Source: Onthophagus taurus (Eukaryota > Arthropoda > Insecta > Coleoptera > Scarabaeidae). From it: a DNA stretch of 64,000 nucleotides. The position numbers were made by a program, and so were the translations under genes. This document shows positions 43,901-54,391 of this stretch, piece after piece. Each line of letters begins with the position of its first letter. Within the stretch, counting starts at the first letter, position 1. The DNA lies in NCBI RefSeq assembly GCF_036711975.1, contig NC_091967.1, positions 6,944,001 to 7,008,000 of the forward strand, read 5' to 3'. Under the pieces are notes generated by a model. That model saw nothing but the letters and a program-made list of their open reading frames with translations. It was not told the DNA's origin and made no database searches.

Positions 43901-46900
43901 TCAGCTTCTAGCAGGGAGCAGAAAACAACAGGTCAGGTACAAAAGCCGTAACTGGGTACTGAATAAAATGGTGAGAAAAGAATGCTGAAAAGTGAAGATA
44001 GCTGATAAAGAAATACATCGAGATAGAGACGCAAAAGAAACACGACAAGTTTAATCCTCATAGTGCACAATACGGCTTACATATGAATATTGTCAAGACT
44101 AAGATCGTGTTCTCTGAGTCACCGAAAAAAAGCAAACCTTGAATTAACGGCGAAAAAATAGAACAAGTGTTGTCTTATTCTATTTTTGTTGATCTCAAAC
44201 ATCACGAATCGAGCAGATCAGAAGAACGTTTATATCTATGAAGACACTCTTCACAAATCTGTGATGAGAGAAATTGAATGTTTAAAATTGTATTTCATTT
44301 TTTTCACATTTTTTTCACTTTTGTGGAATAATCCAATCAGACATAAATTAGAAAATTGAATTGTTTCCAACGTTAGAAAATTATTCCCCTGTTTGATACA
44401 ACACTAATAAAACTGGACATTCATAGCAATTTGCGTAACAATACAAAACATGACTAACGAAACCAACAGAACTGATCGACGTCATGTATACATGGTAGGT
44501 TTTTTTTGGGTAAATATTATGGCGGGTTTTGCGACCAAATAGAAAGAATTGTTTATAAATAATCTAAAAAAAAATTTCTGAAAAATTACTAGTAATTTTT
44601 TTAAGTTCGTCAAGTTTGTTTTAGGATTATTCTTTTTGTTTGATTTTTTTTAGGTTACTGGACTGTTGAGTAATTGTGGTTTCGTCGAGGTTAAACCGTA
44701 TGGAAGGAAGCGCGCCATTGTGGCTGTTGACAATTTTGGAAGGTAACTAATTAGATTTTATCGATAAATGTATTAAAAATAAGGTGATGGAAACTTGTAT
44801 GTTAGCTTTAAAATCGTTTGTAAACACGGCCTAAAACGGTTTGTTTGGTTTAATGGGCAGTCTTATTATATTCTTACGACGAAAATTTATAATAGGCAAG
44901 CAGTTAAGATTTTAGTCTACTTAAATTTAACGGTGGAACGGGAGCTACTACACAAGCGCAATTTGGCCAGCAGCCGTTATAAATCGCGATCAGCGCGAAC
45001 TTTATTGTTGTACTCAATTTTATGGATCCATTCTATTTTCCCCCTAAGTTATCGTTGGTTACATCCTGCGATTTTTTTTTTTGCTGCTGATTTACATTTT
45101 TTATCCGTTATCGTTACGTAATAGAGCAGGAATGGCGATCTATCTTACTGCCTCCGAAAAATATATGATCAAACGGCCAGACAAAGCTCTCAAGACCGTT
45201 AAAAATTAAATTTATAACTTAGCGTTTGGTTGACTTTTAAAATAAGTGACCTTTGGCGCGAGTTTTGCGACTAAAATTATATATAAACTGCAGCCGGTCT
45301 ATCTCGGGGTAAAATCAATCTATAATTAATGGAAAGGTGTAAGTTTCGGGCAAAATTCCCGCGTATCAGATTTTAAGTAGAGTTTATGAATTTTATCGAG
45401 TAATAATTCAGACGTCGAGCTTGACACGAGTATTGTATACAAAAGATGTAAACACAGCTCCATCGGTCACTCAACTATTTATAATAATAATCCGGCAAAG
45501 TGCCGGAATAATCTGTTTGGATTGTGGCGAAACAAGGGCCTAAATAAAGCTTTCCTGAACATTATCGCTTCCTTTTGTACTGGTATATCGTGTTAATAAG
45601 CTGAAGGAATTATTGATCATAACTCTCTTATATTTTCCCAAATTAATTAAACGTTCGTTCGGTAACTTCAAAGCTCCCTTCTCCAATAAAATGGTATGAA
45701 TTAATCGATGGATAATTCATCTTCGTTGCGGTATTATTCAAGAGAACATCGGAACAATAAAAAAAATAAATAATCTTAAATTGTTTTCCGTGATACGAAT
45801 TTCGACAGGATTTGAATTTCCTGGATGTACCCTTCAACATCTCTTTTAGCATCTTTGATCATGGCAAGATTACAAATAATCGTATCAATTATTCTTTGGA
45901 AACGCACTGACGGCGAGTCTATTTTTTTATATAAATTAAACGCATAATATTAACAATGGAACGCTTCAACAAAACGCCTACGTATACAATAAACAGGTCC
46001 AACCTAACAGTAAAGCCGCACTAAAATAGATATAGCATCAGCCATATGTTACCGGTCTTTTTAAACAATAGGAACATTGAAAGAAGTGTTTTCTTTCTGC
46101 TTTTACTACTTTTTATTGCTGCGAAGCTCGTTGGGTTGTTCGTTAATTTGTAATTTATTTTATACAGTACGTTTTAAGGGGGTAAATAAATGTATAAATG
46201 TTTATTTTAAGACTAAATCATGTTGGGAAAGATTTTAATCTGAAAAATAAAGAAAAAACTATACTATTTACATTAAAACCTCAATATAACAAACCTCGTA
46301 TAGGTAGTTCTAGTTGTTATTCAGCGTTAGATTGTTGAATATTTTACATTGAACTAGAACTAACACTAGACGTAGAAGTTTTGGGTTCTGCCGTGCGTCT
46401 TCAGAATGTTTCTAGGTCTACTGTTAGTTCTAGTTTTACACTAGCACTATTACTATGTAGAACTAACACTATACCTAGAACTAGAATCATTTGAGTTTAG
46501 CTGCACGTCTCTAAAGACGGCTAAACCCGAATGATTCTAGTTCTTGGTCTAACGCTGCATAACAAATAAAAATAGAACTAACACTAGACCTACAACTAGA
46601 AAGTTTCGAATGTTTCTAGTTCTGGTTCTAGTGTTAGTTCTAGTTTTATATTAGCACTATTACTATGTAGAACTAACACTATAATAAACACTAGAATCAT
46701 TTGGGTTTAGCCGCACGTCTCTAAAGACGGCTAAACCCGAATGTTTCTAGTTCTAGGTTTAGTGTTAATTCTAGTGCAAGCGTTAGCTCTAGTTTTAGTC
46801 GTTATTCAGCGCTAGATTGTTGTATATTTTTATTGAACTAAAAGTAGAACTAACTAATAAAGAACGCAATGGTGTGGCTTGCTGTTCGAATTTGTGTTTA

Positions 46901-48079
46901 TTAAAATTATTCGTTCAAACAGTTTCAAGTGCAAATTAAAAATTTTTCATATAACGGAGTTTTTGGTATAACGAACACTCCCTTCCCCGTATTAATCCAT
47001 TATATTGGATATATTTACTGTACTTGAAAATTTAAAGTTTAAATAATTCGCATTTCTAAAATAAGTTTCCTCAAAATCACATCAATTTATAAAGATGTGT
47101 CATATAAATGTTGAGTTGACACATGCTGATAAGGTGTCTGGTCAAGCCCGGGACAAAGTCTAATTAGTTTTAAAATAAAAGCTCGGTTCCTAACTGGTAA
47201 GGCGCATTTATTATAAATAACTCGGGCACACCTGTTGCGCTAATTGCGTAATTTCGGACCGAATAGTCCGCACAAATCCGTTACTAGTTTCCCGAATTTA
47301 TTTTTGGAGAGGTCTCGAAACGAAAATCGTTTTGAAAAATTACACAAACGTTTTCTTCCGCCCTTTGATATTCTATACTTTTGACACGAACATTAAAATT
47401 AAAGACCACACAAAGCGAGCAATAAAATACGTATGATTTTTTGAAACGTTTGGCTCCGAGTACAGTTTAAATGATCGGTAAAAAATAATTTTAATTAGTA
47501 CAGAAAAGGCTTTTATTTCTCAAAAAGACGTTAGGGGAACGGCGCAACCCGTTAATATATTGCAACATCGCGATTTTTGGCTGGCCTCGAGTATTTTATT
47601 TATAGGGTAATGCTTGCTCGCTCCGGACCAATTTTTTGTTGGAATGCTACCAGATAATCAATATTACAACGTCGCCTTTCCACTTTTACATGCCAGCTGA
47701 GTCTGATCGATCCCTTTTGTACGGTTGTTATTGTTTAAATACTGCCAAAAAACGTTACGGTACGATCTTAAAATCTGGACTTAAATCACATCAATTAAAT
47801 TCATATAAAAAAACTAATTATAACACAGAAAGAAACCCTAATAATGAATCATTTTTATTTTCAGCGCTAGAAGAATCCTCTCCAAATTCAAAAAACACAA
47901 CGATTTTAGTATAACAACTTATAGCGCAATCAAACATTCACCAGTAATAAGAGCAGTAATGTGGTAAGTGATGCATCTTGCTTAATGATTTCATTATTCT
48001 TCTTTTAAAAAAAAATAGGGGTGGTGTTGTAGCATCAGGGGCGATTTTGATGTGGCTAGCAACGAACCTGAAGAAATAA
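40932..48079 (+). CDS. PNLDC1/Trimmer-like PARN-family 3'-5' exoribonuclease with C-terminal membrane anchor
   Basis: Seven exons join in phase: 40932-41062, 41145-41379, 41439-42332, 42399-42485, 44654-44742, 47865-47963 and 48019-48079, giving 531 residues. It belongs to the CAF1/PARN DEDDh nucleases. VTLDLEFSAL carries the first catalytic pair, Asp29 and Glu31; IIGHNLLMDLMLLY carries the third acidic residue; FHDAGWDSYSTGYI carries the last His/Asp. The final exon encodes VVASGAILMWLATNLKK, a tail-anchor helix that distinguishes PNLDC1 (Trimmer of silkworm) from PARN. Family members trim the 3' ends of pre-piRNAs bound to PIWI on the mitochondrial outer surface, acting with the Tudor protein Papi; that role is inferred here. 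Exons 5-7 are spread over 3.4 kb of intron containing LINE fragments and foldback repeats. The tRNA gene lies 182 bp upstream. Confidence 0.88.
43560..43800 (-). mobile_element. LINE C-terminal fragment in PNLDC1-like gene intron 4
   Basis: On the minus strand the sequence reads LLPTIQRRILKFFGHVIRKDG followed by a degenerate IQGKCDGKRS, the end-of-reverse-transcriptase signature (RR-LKFFGH---R-D then GK--GKRS-GR) of many insect LINEs. It contains stops and is a fossil. It lies opposite in orientation to the fragment at 43900-44240. Confidence 0.65.
43900..44240 (+). mobile_element. LINE palm/thumb fragment in PNLDC1-like gene intron 4
   Basis: The plus-strand translation gives YGLHMNIVKTKIVFSES then KSKP and NGEKIEQVLS-like sequence. 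This matches the GL-IN--KTK-----S segment followed by NGE-IE-V--F-YLG in LINE reverse transcriptases. Frameshifts are present. Together with the neighbouring minus-strand piece it forms a head-to-head pair of fragments, perhaps one rearranged copy or two insertions. Confidence 0.6.
46290..46860. repeat. Foldback repeat family, cluster C (largest)
   Basis: Within intron 5 of the PNLDC1-like gene, at least three pairs of inverted arms occur in about 570 bp. The motif gaactaacactagacctag, its reverse complement, and the loop-proximal agacggctaaacccgaatg recur in alternation. Two units (about 46440-46540 and 46650-46760) share the loop cgcacgtctctaaagacgg almost exactly. The outer flank ttattcagcgctagattgttg near 46800 also occurs at about 46320. 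No protein is encoded. Confidence 0.8.
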
Positions 48080-51000
48080 AATATTTAAGTTTATTTAAAA
48101 GTAAAATAAAGATTTATTCATGTATCTTTAATTATGCTTATTAGCGCAACACTAAAAATTCATTTGGCAAAATTTCCCTACTTACTTAACCCAAAACTCA
48201 TTAAGTTAATTGTCTCAGATACGTAACAAACGTCCATTCCAACACCTAACAAACTGCATAAACGGCAAAACATATTTTTGGAGATTATAATTTAACAACC
48301 TTTCCAAAACACACTCAATTATGTAATCGTTAAAATTTACACCGTTTATTTTTAACCATCCAATTTAAAAAATTAAAAATAAAACTATAGATTTCGTTAC
48401 AAGAAAATATTTTAAAAGGGGCGAAAAAAGATTATCTATAAGGGTTTCTGAGTGCTAGACATTGACGTTAGAATCATTTTAAAATTTATCAACGTTTTCT
48501 TCATCGTGCATCACACTCGGCGTGAAATTTACGATCGTTTATCGTCCATTAGTGGGCCCAACAGATGTTAATTTGTCCGATCAGATCCGAAGTGGCGGAT
48601 ATTTTAATTAAGGCTCACCGCGACCGAAATACGCCAAAACTATTTTTCGATGCGACTTTGACAAGCGGTGCGTGGGTGGCACGTCTATTTTTAATCGCTA
48701 AGATAAATATAAAATCGCGAAATGACGAATAATAGTCGTCCTCGTTATATTATAATTTTCTTTAAAAACTCACCAAACTATCCTTTCATTATTTTTTTTT
48801 CTCTTCGATACATCATTCCTGTTAGCGGTTGATGCCGGGCTGGAGTGTCTTAGAACGTGTTAATCTTGGAGAGTTGTAAATCAAAACTTGTTGAAATAAT
48901 GTTTGAACAGAGATCTCGTATACTGTGAATGAATGGAACATTTTTATATATACAGGCTGGGAGAAAATATTTGAGAGAATTTTAAAATTTTCTCTTGTTT
49001 TGAAAATGATCAAATTTGAATAATTAATAATATTATTAAACAATACATATTTAACCTAACAGTTTACAACAATGAATCAATTTGAAATATTTGATATCAT
49101 ATCTGTTGAACTAAAATTTGTTATCACTCCAGAATACCACAAGGAATATACCAAAAACTACAAGCTCCAACGCTGTAAGTACACTCACTCTCGGTCAGTT
49201 AATTCCACGTATCCGTATTTCCATTAGCCCTTATCCTTCCGTCCCTTCCACCAATACGTGCTGAAGGTATCCTCCAATATACCTACATAGTCTATCCATA
49301 ACAACCAGCTTAAATCTATTCTTATACATTGGTCCATGATTATTATACTCTGTACTCCTCATCCACTCATTTTATGCCATTCTTTTTTCTTCTTATCCAT
49401 TCCAAACTCTTTCCCCTATTCCTTGCTTTATATAATTTTTGCTACATTTCAACCACTCGATCGATATTCGGTTATCGTCGTAAGTGAATTGCCAAAACAA
49501 TCCTTGCAGCTACGTCTTCCCTTGTTGTACCGTTAACTCCCAAGGGGCAGCTATAAAGAGGTTGAATGGTGTTTCCATCATCAAACACTTCCACGTTTTC
49601 TCATTCCGCCCCATCACTCTTCACCCCCTTTTGTCTCTCATATAAATTCGCGTATTCCCCCATTTTGGTTTCGACAACCCAACCACCTCTCTTGCCACAT
49701 TTGTCATATTTAACAAAGTCCCTTCCCCCTTCTTATTCTGCAATTAACACATTCGTTCTATTTCTCCTAATTCAGACTGTCTTTGATTCATGGCATAATC
49801 TATACAACTGTCCCACATCACAAATAATGATTTTGGTTTCGCTGTATTAAGGTCCAAAATCGTTACTTTCTAAAGAGTTTACCAATTCTTTCGGCCAGTT
49901 CTATATTCTTTGAGCTCATGTCAGAAAAATAATTTAATAGTTTTCTAACACATCAAAAAGTTATTATCTCAAAGCTGTTTATAGAAGAATTTTTTTTTCA
50001 AAAGGTTTATTGAATGTGTCCTAAAAAAATTTTGCCGTATAACAAAACTTACTTGGCGAGTATTCAAAGCATCGCCGTTTCTTTCTAAATAAACAAGTGA
50101 CAATAATTGACGTCGCTTTCCAAGAAATCTTTGTCCGTTTAGCCTTTATTTTTGGAAAGACTCGCCCGAAAAATACTATATATCAAACGAAGAAGATTGG
50201 CGTCTTGTTAAATAAAATTTTTTATTTATATTTTCGGCTTTTTTAGTTTATAGTGCGAATTATGAATCGATTTTCATGAATTAAATCGATTGAATCAGAT
50301 TATTTGAATAAAAAAAAGCAGAATTTTCGTTCAAAGGGAAAATCGTAGTTGCTTTCTGTAGGCCGTACGATGAACTTTGTCGCCGTTACGCACAAACCGT
50401 CGGCACATGGCGCTTACGTCACTGTTACGTTGTTACTCTTGGCGCAAAATTAAATTTTCAGAAATAGGTAGTCAAAGATGTCGCTTCGCGTATGATTCAT
50501 AACGGCCGTACCCGTTAAAAATACGATCGCAAACATTTTTATTATGCGATTTCGCCAGAAGAATGTATACAATTTTCGCTCGGTAGTAAACTAATAAACC
50601 ATGTATGTTTGAACAGCGAACGTAATTGCTTACACGCCGGATTTTTAAACTATTTTCCGGAGCTTTGATTTCAGAAACAATCACGCTCGTAAAATTGGTT
50701 AAACTTTATTGATTATAAACGGCTGGAGACGCATGATATTAATTTAATACTTAACGTAGAACCAAGGATAATCCAAAGTGTAACTGATCGCTTATTCTAG
50801 GTTTTATTAGTTGGACGTGTTTATTTCGCGAACCTTTTAAACTTCGATTTTATAGAGATCATGAAAAGCGACCAAGCGACCGTTGGAAACTGAATTATTT
50901 TTAGTTTATTTAAAAAGAAATAATCCGTGATATTGTATAAAGAATATTATTGAAATTTATAAACGGTACGCAACGTTCTTAATTTAGTAAAACGTTAGTC

Positions 51001-52029
51001 AATCCGACGACGTCGTTTATTTTAAAATCGCTTCACCTTGGCCGACATTGCAATAGATTTTACCAGCCAAAAACCATATTTCACTAGTACCTGATAATAC
51101 CACCTATATAATTATCCTTGCCAATTGTTAATTTATGCGCTCGATATTTGTCCAAAAAGATGCCATCTATCTTTAAATAGATACCAAACCAATCGTATCT
51201 ACAAACTTGATGTTGTTCGTTTAAACTCTAGTTCCTTCGCAAAAAATTTTCTGGCATTCACCTATGAAGTAAAACAATTCAAACCTGAAATGACTAATGA
51301 TCCAAAGTTAAGTCTCGTACCGTCTCAAACACGTGTACAAAACATTACCGAGACCAAACCTTATCTCTATCATCAATTTAAATAGTTTTTGCGTGAATTT
51401 ATATAAATATTAGTCGGCTTCCGGATTATTTATAACATACCCTCTAGGTCTAACACCGCGTGTCTGTATGCACATTCGTAAATAAGTGTGTCTGTATGTA
51501 GTTTGGACGCGAGAGTTTGTGCGTGCGTACAGAAAAGTTCTCTCTTATGCGCCCAGAAATAGTTTGGATCAACTTCTATCGGGGCCCGTTTTAAACATTT
51601 TTAGATTACTAAATTTCGCAGTTCGCGGAACGGAAACGACGCGAACTAACTACACTTGAAACAATTAAATTTTACACATATTTTGTGTGATATTTTCGAA
51701 AATATTAGCCGATTTTTTAATCCGAAATACATTAGTTTTTGGAACAACGTAATGTTTGTAATCTATTGAATGTGTAATTTAAATAATATAAAAATTCAAA
51801 GGCGAAACATCAAAAAATTTTCGTTTTAATTTTCAGGCTATTTAACTATCATAAAATTATTTAACGGTCAACTGAGAACAAGGACAGAAGGAGACTTAAC
51901 CCTGAAATGTATTTGTAATGTGACTAAAGTCGAAACGGGTGCCAAAATATTAATGAATTTCTAAAAAAAGAGGGCTCCGCACGAGGCGTGATGTATTTCT
52001 TCTAAAAATTTAATTTTATTATAATCTAA
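48080..52029. other. Intergenic; includes strand-skewed retroelement-like block
   Basis: AATAAA signals for the PNLDC1-like gene occur at 48075-48080 and 48105-48110. From about 49170 to 49860 the plus strand is strongly pyrimidine-rich (many tcc, ctt and ccc runs) against neutral flanks, so the minus strand is purine-rich, as seen in Lys/Glu-rich LINE ORFs; stops in every frame mean any gene there is dead. Apart from this I see no gene. The area 50340-50660 is locally GC-richer without a recognisable product. Confidence 0.4.
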
Positions 52030-53175
52030 GGGTTGATTGGAAAGTCTAAGGGTGACGTGGAAGAAATTGACTCAGATGTTGGAGGAAAAGTATAACATTG
52101 AGTCTACAATTCGTAAGGAAAAATTGCAGGGCATTGCCACTTTTACAGAAGAAACAAAATTGCAATCAATAGCTATTTCTAATGTTATTCAACAAATATT
52201 GGACGAGTGGCAGATAAGCTCTAAAATAGTGAATATAGTTACAGATAATGCAACTTCGATGAAAAAAGCAGTTAGCGAAATTTTAAATAAGCAAAACCAT
52301 TTCTGTGTGGTCCACACTCTTAATCTTGCTGTGAAAGACGGTATAGAAAAAGATGGAATTGATTTAGGAGATACCACCGCTAATAATAATCAGTTATTGC
52401 AAGTAATAAATAAATGCCGAGTGATTGTTTCACATTTTAAAAATAGTACAAAATCTTCATATGCTTTGGTCCTCATGCAGAAAAGTACCTACTTCTCATA
52501 TGCTCAAACCCCTATTAAAACTCAAGGTTCCGTTTTCTGCTACTTTACCGACACTGGTATCGCTTCCACCGAATCTGGATTCTGAAGAGTGGTTATTTGC
52601 TGAAGACGTAGTGGTGGTAAAGGTAACTGCAATTTTATGCGGGGAAAAGTATCCATCGCTATCATCAGTTATAGCTCTTGTATTCGGTCTATGACATACC
52701 ATAAATAGCAAAACTCCAGTGACACAGACAGGTAAGCACTTACAAAGAACTCTTGCTGTTAAATAAAGACGAGAGTTGGGGTTTATGAGGTTAATAGAAC
52801 AGCAGCAAAAGCTACTATTCTTGATCCTCGATATAAAAAATCAGCATTTAGTTCAGAAAGTAACGCTAACAAACTACTTATCAACGGAAACCTTGAACTC
52901 AACCGACCAAACTTCTACATCTACTATTTTTGGCGCTGCTTCTACTTTTACTATTGAAGATGATATCCATACTCCACTACAATTTGTTCAGCAGCCACGA
53001 TGAAAAAACTATATATTGGATTACCATATATAGACAGAAAACAAGATCCTCTCCAATTCTGGAGTAAAAAAAAATGTCTATTTCCGAAGCTAGCTAAAAT
53101 AGCACATAAATACCTCTGCATACCAGCGACTTCGGTACCATCCAAAAAACTGTTTTCTAAAGCGGGTATTTTTTA
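52030..53175 (+). mobile_element. hAT-family transposase pseudogene
   Basis: Successive frames read as pieces of a BED/hAT transposase in the right order. IVNIVTDNATSMKKAV followed by FCVVHTLNLAVKDGI matches the RNase H-like core (D-A-N--KA and C--H-LNL). LDSEEWLFAEDVVVV and GEKYPSLSSVIALVFGL match the middle region. HKYLCIPATSVPSKKLFSKAG at 53100-53165 is the hallmark C-terminal dimerisation motif. At least three frameshifts separate the pieces, and the N-terminal zinc finger is absent. Terminal inverted repeats were not found by eye. Confidence 0.85.
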
Positions 53176-53329
53176 TTGACTTACACATCCATCAATTCAA
53201 ACCAGTGCACGGTTTGCGAATTTATAGATTTTAGGTTTTTGCTACCAACTCGGTTTACGCAAATTTTAAACTCGATTAACTCGGTTTGGCGAAAACCCGA
53301 GTTGGCCCATCGCTAATCGGTATGGAAAG

Positions 53330-53990
53330 AACATTATAAAAAGGAATTGACAGTACAATCTCCATACTTCACCAAGACAGCAAAGCAAGCGGCCCGGGAA
53401 TGATCGAAATTGAATTATTTCGGGCATAACTTAGAGCTGAGAAGGTTAAAAAATCTTTGAATCCATAAAAAAAGATGCGATAGGAAAAACTGTCACAAGA
53501 TGTCTAAAAATTTCATGAATTCACTAAGCAGACTATATGGCCGGATATTGAAAAACTTAATACAGGAAGAATGGGCGCCATTTGAAATGAAGGAATAGGG
53601 TTTAAAACGGGAAGTACATGCATGGATTGTGTCTTCAATTTAAACCAAATTACAAATAAAAAAGTAGTTACAAAAAGAACAACATATCCCCTATTTGTTG
53701 ATCTAAACAAGGCGTGTTACACCATCGATCAAAAAAAATTGTGACAAGTTTTACCACAATCACGCAAAAGCTTTAAATTGTCAGAAAACTTCAAAATCAC
53801 AAAAGGCCTCTGGCAAGACTGCACATTGTCACCTACACCTATACTGTTTAATATATACGTGCAGATCGCGTTTGATAAATGGAGGAAGAAATGTAGAGGG
53901 ATGAGTACAAAAGAAACCGCCGAATACTGCACAACTAAAACACCAGAATTAAACTCTAAATACTGACAGTTATGGAGAAAGTTAAATCTA
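53330..53990 (+). mobile_element. LINE reverse-transcriptase pseudogene
   Basis: The plus strand gives FKTGSTCMDCVFNLNQI (the F--G-ST-D--F-L-Q block), then PLFVDLNKAC--ID (F-DL-KAFD with the catalytic Asp retained), then FKITKGLWQDCTLSPT-LFNIY (the G-RQG--LSP-LFN block with Q-G changed) and AFDKWRKKCRGM. Stops and frameshifts interrupt it. It lies directly downstream of the hAT fragment. Confidence 0.75.
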
Positions 53991-54391
53991 TCTAAGTACT
54001 TTAGGATATTATTCTTTAAAAAACAGACTTAAATGGAACGGGTTGTTATGGTACATTTATAAAAGAATATTAGCAGAGTAGAATAATATCACTTTCCAAC
54101 TACCTAATAAGCATTAATTTATTAAATATAATAGAGACCACATAGTATTTTTGAAATAATGCATCCATTTAAGTAATTTATGGCTTCTTTACCATGTTGG
54201 TCCTTTCCCATATTCAATTATAAAAATCTTAAAAATCTAGATTATGTAATAACCTATTTTTGTAACTCAAAATCAGTTAATCTCTATTTCACATATCTTT
54301 TAATATATTAATTATGTATTTGTATCGCCAGATTAAGATATATAAAACGTTCCATAACGTTTCTCATAATCTGCATAGGAAACAATAAAAA

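Noticed and set aside
44795-45121. 108-codon plus-strand frame in PNLDC1-like gene intron 5
   Set aside because: No family resemblance, and it falls in an intron bounded by good splice sites that restore the reading frame and add a known type of C-terminal anchor.
47636-47914. 92-codon plus-strand frame overlapping PNLDC1-like exon 6
   Set aside because: Exon 6 is read in a different frame that continues from exon 5 and into the tail anchor; this frame has no independent support.
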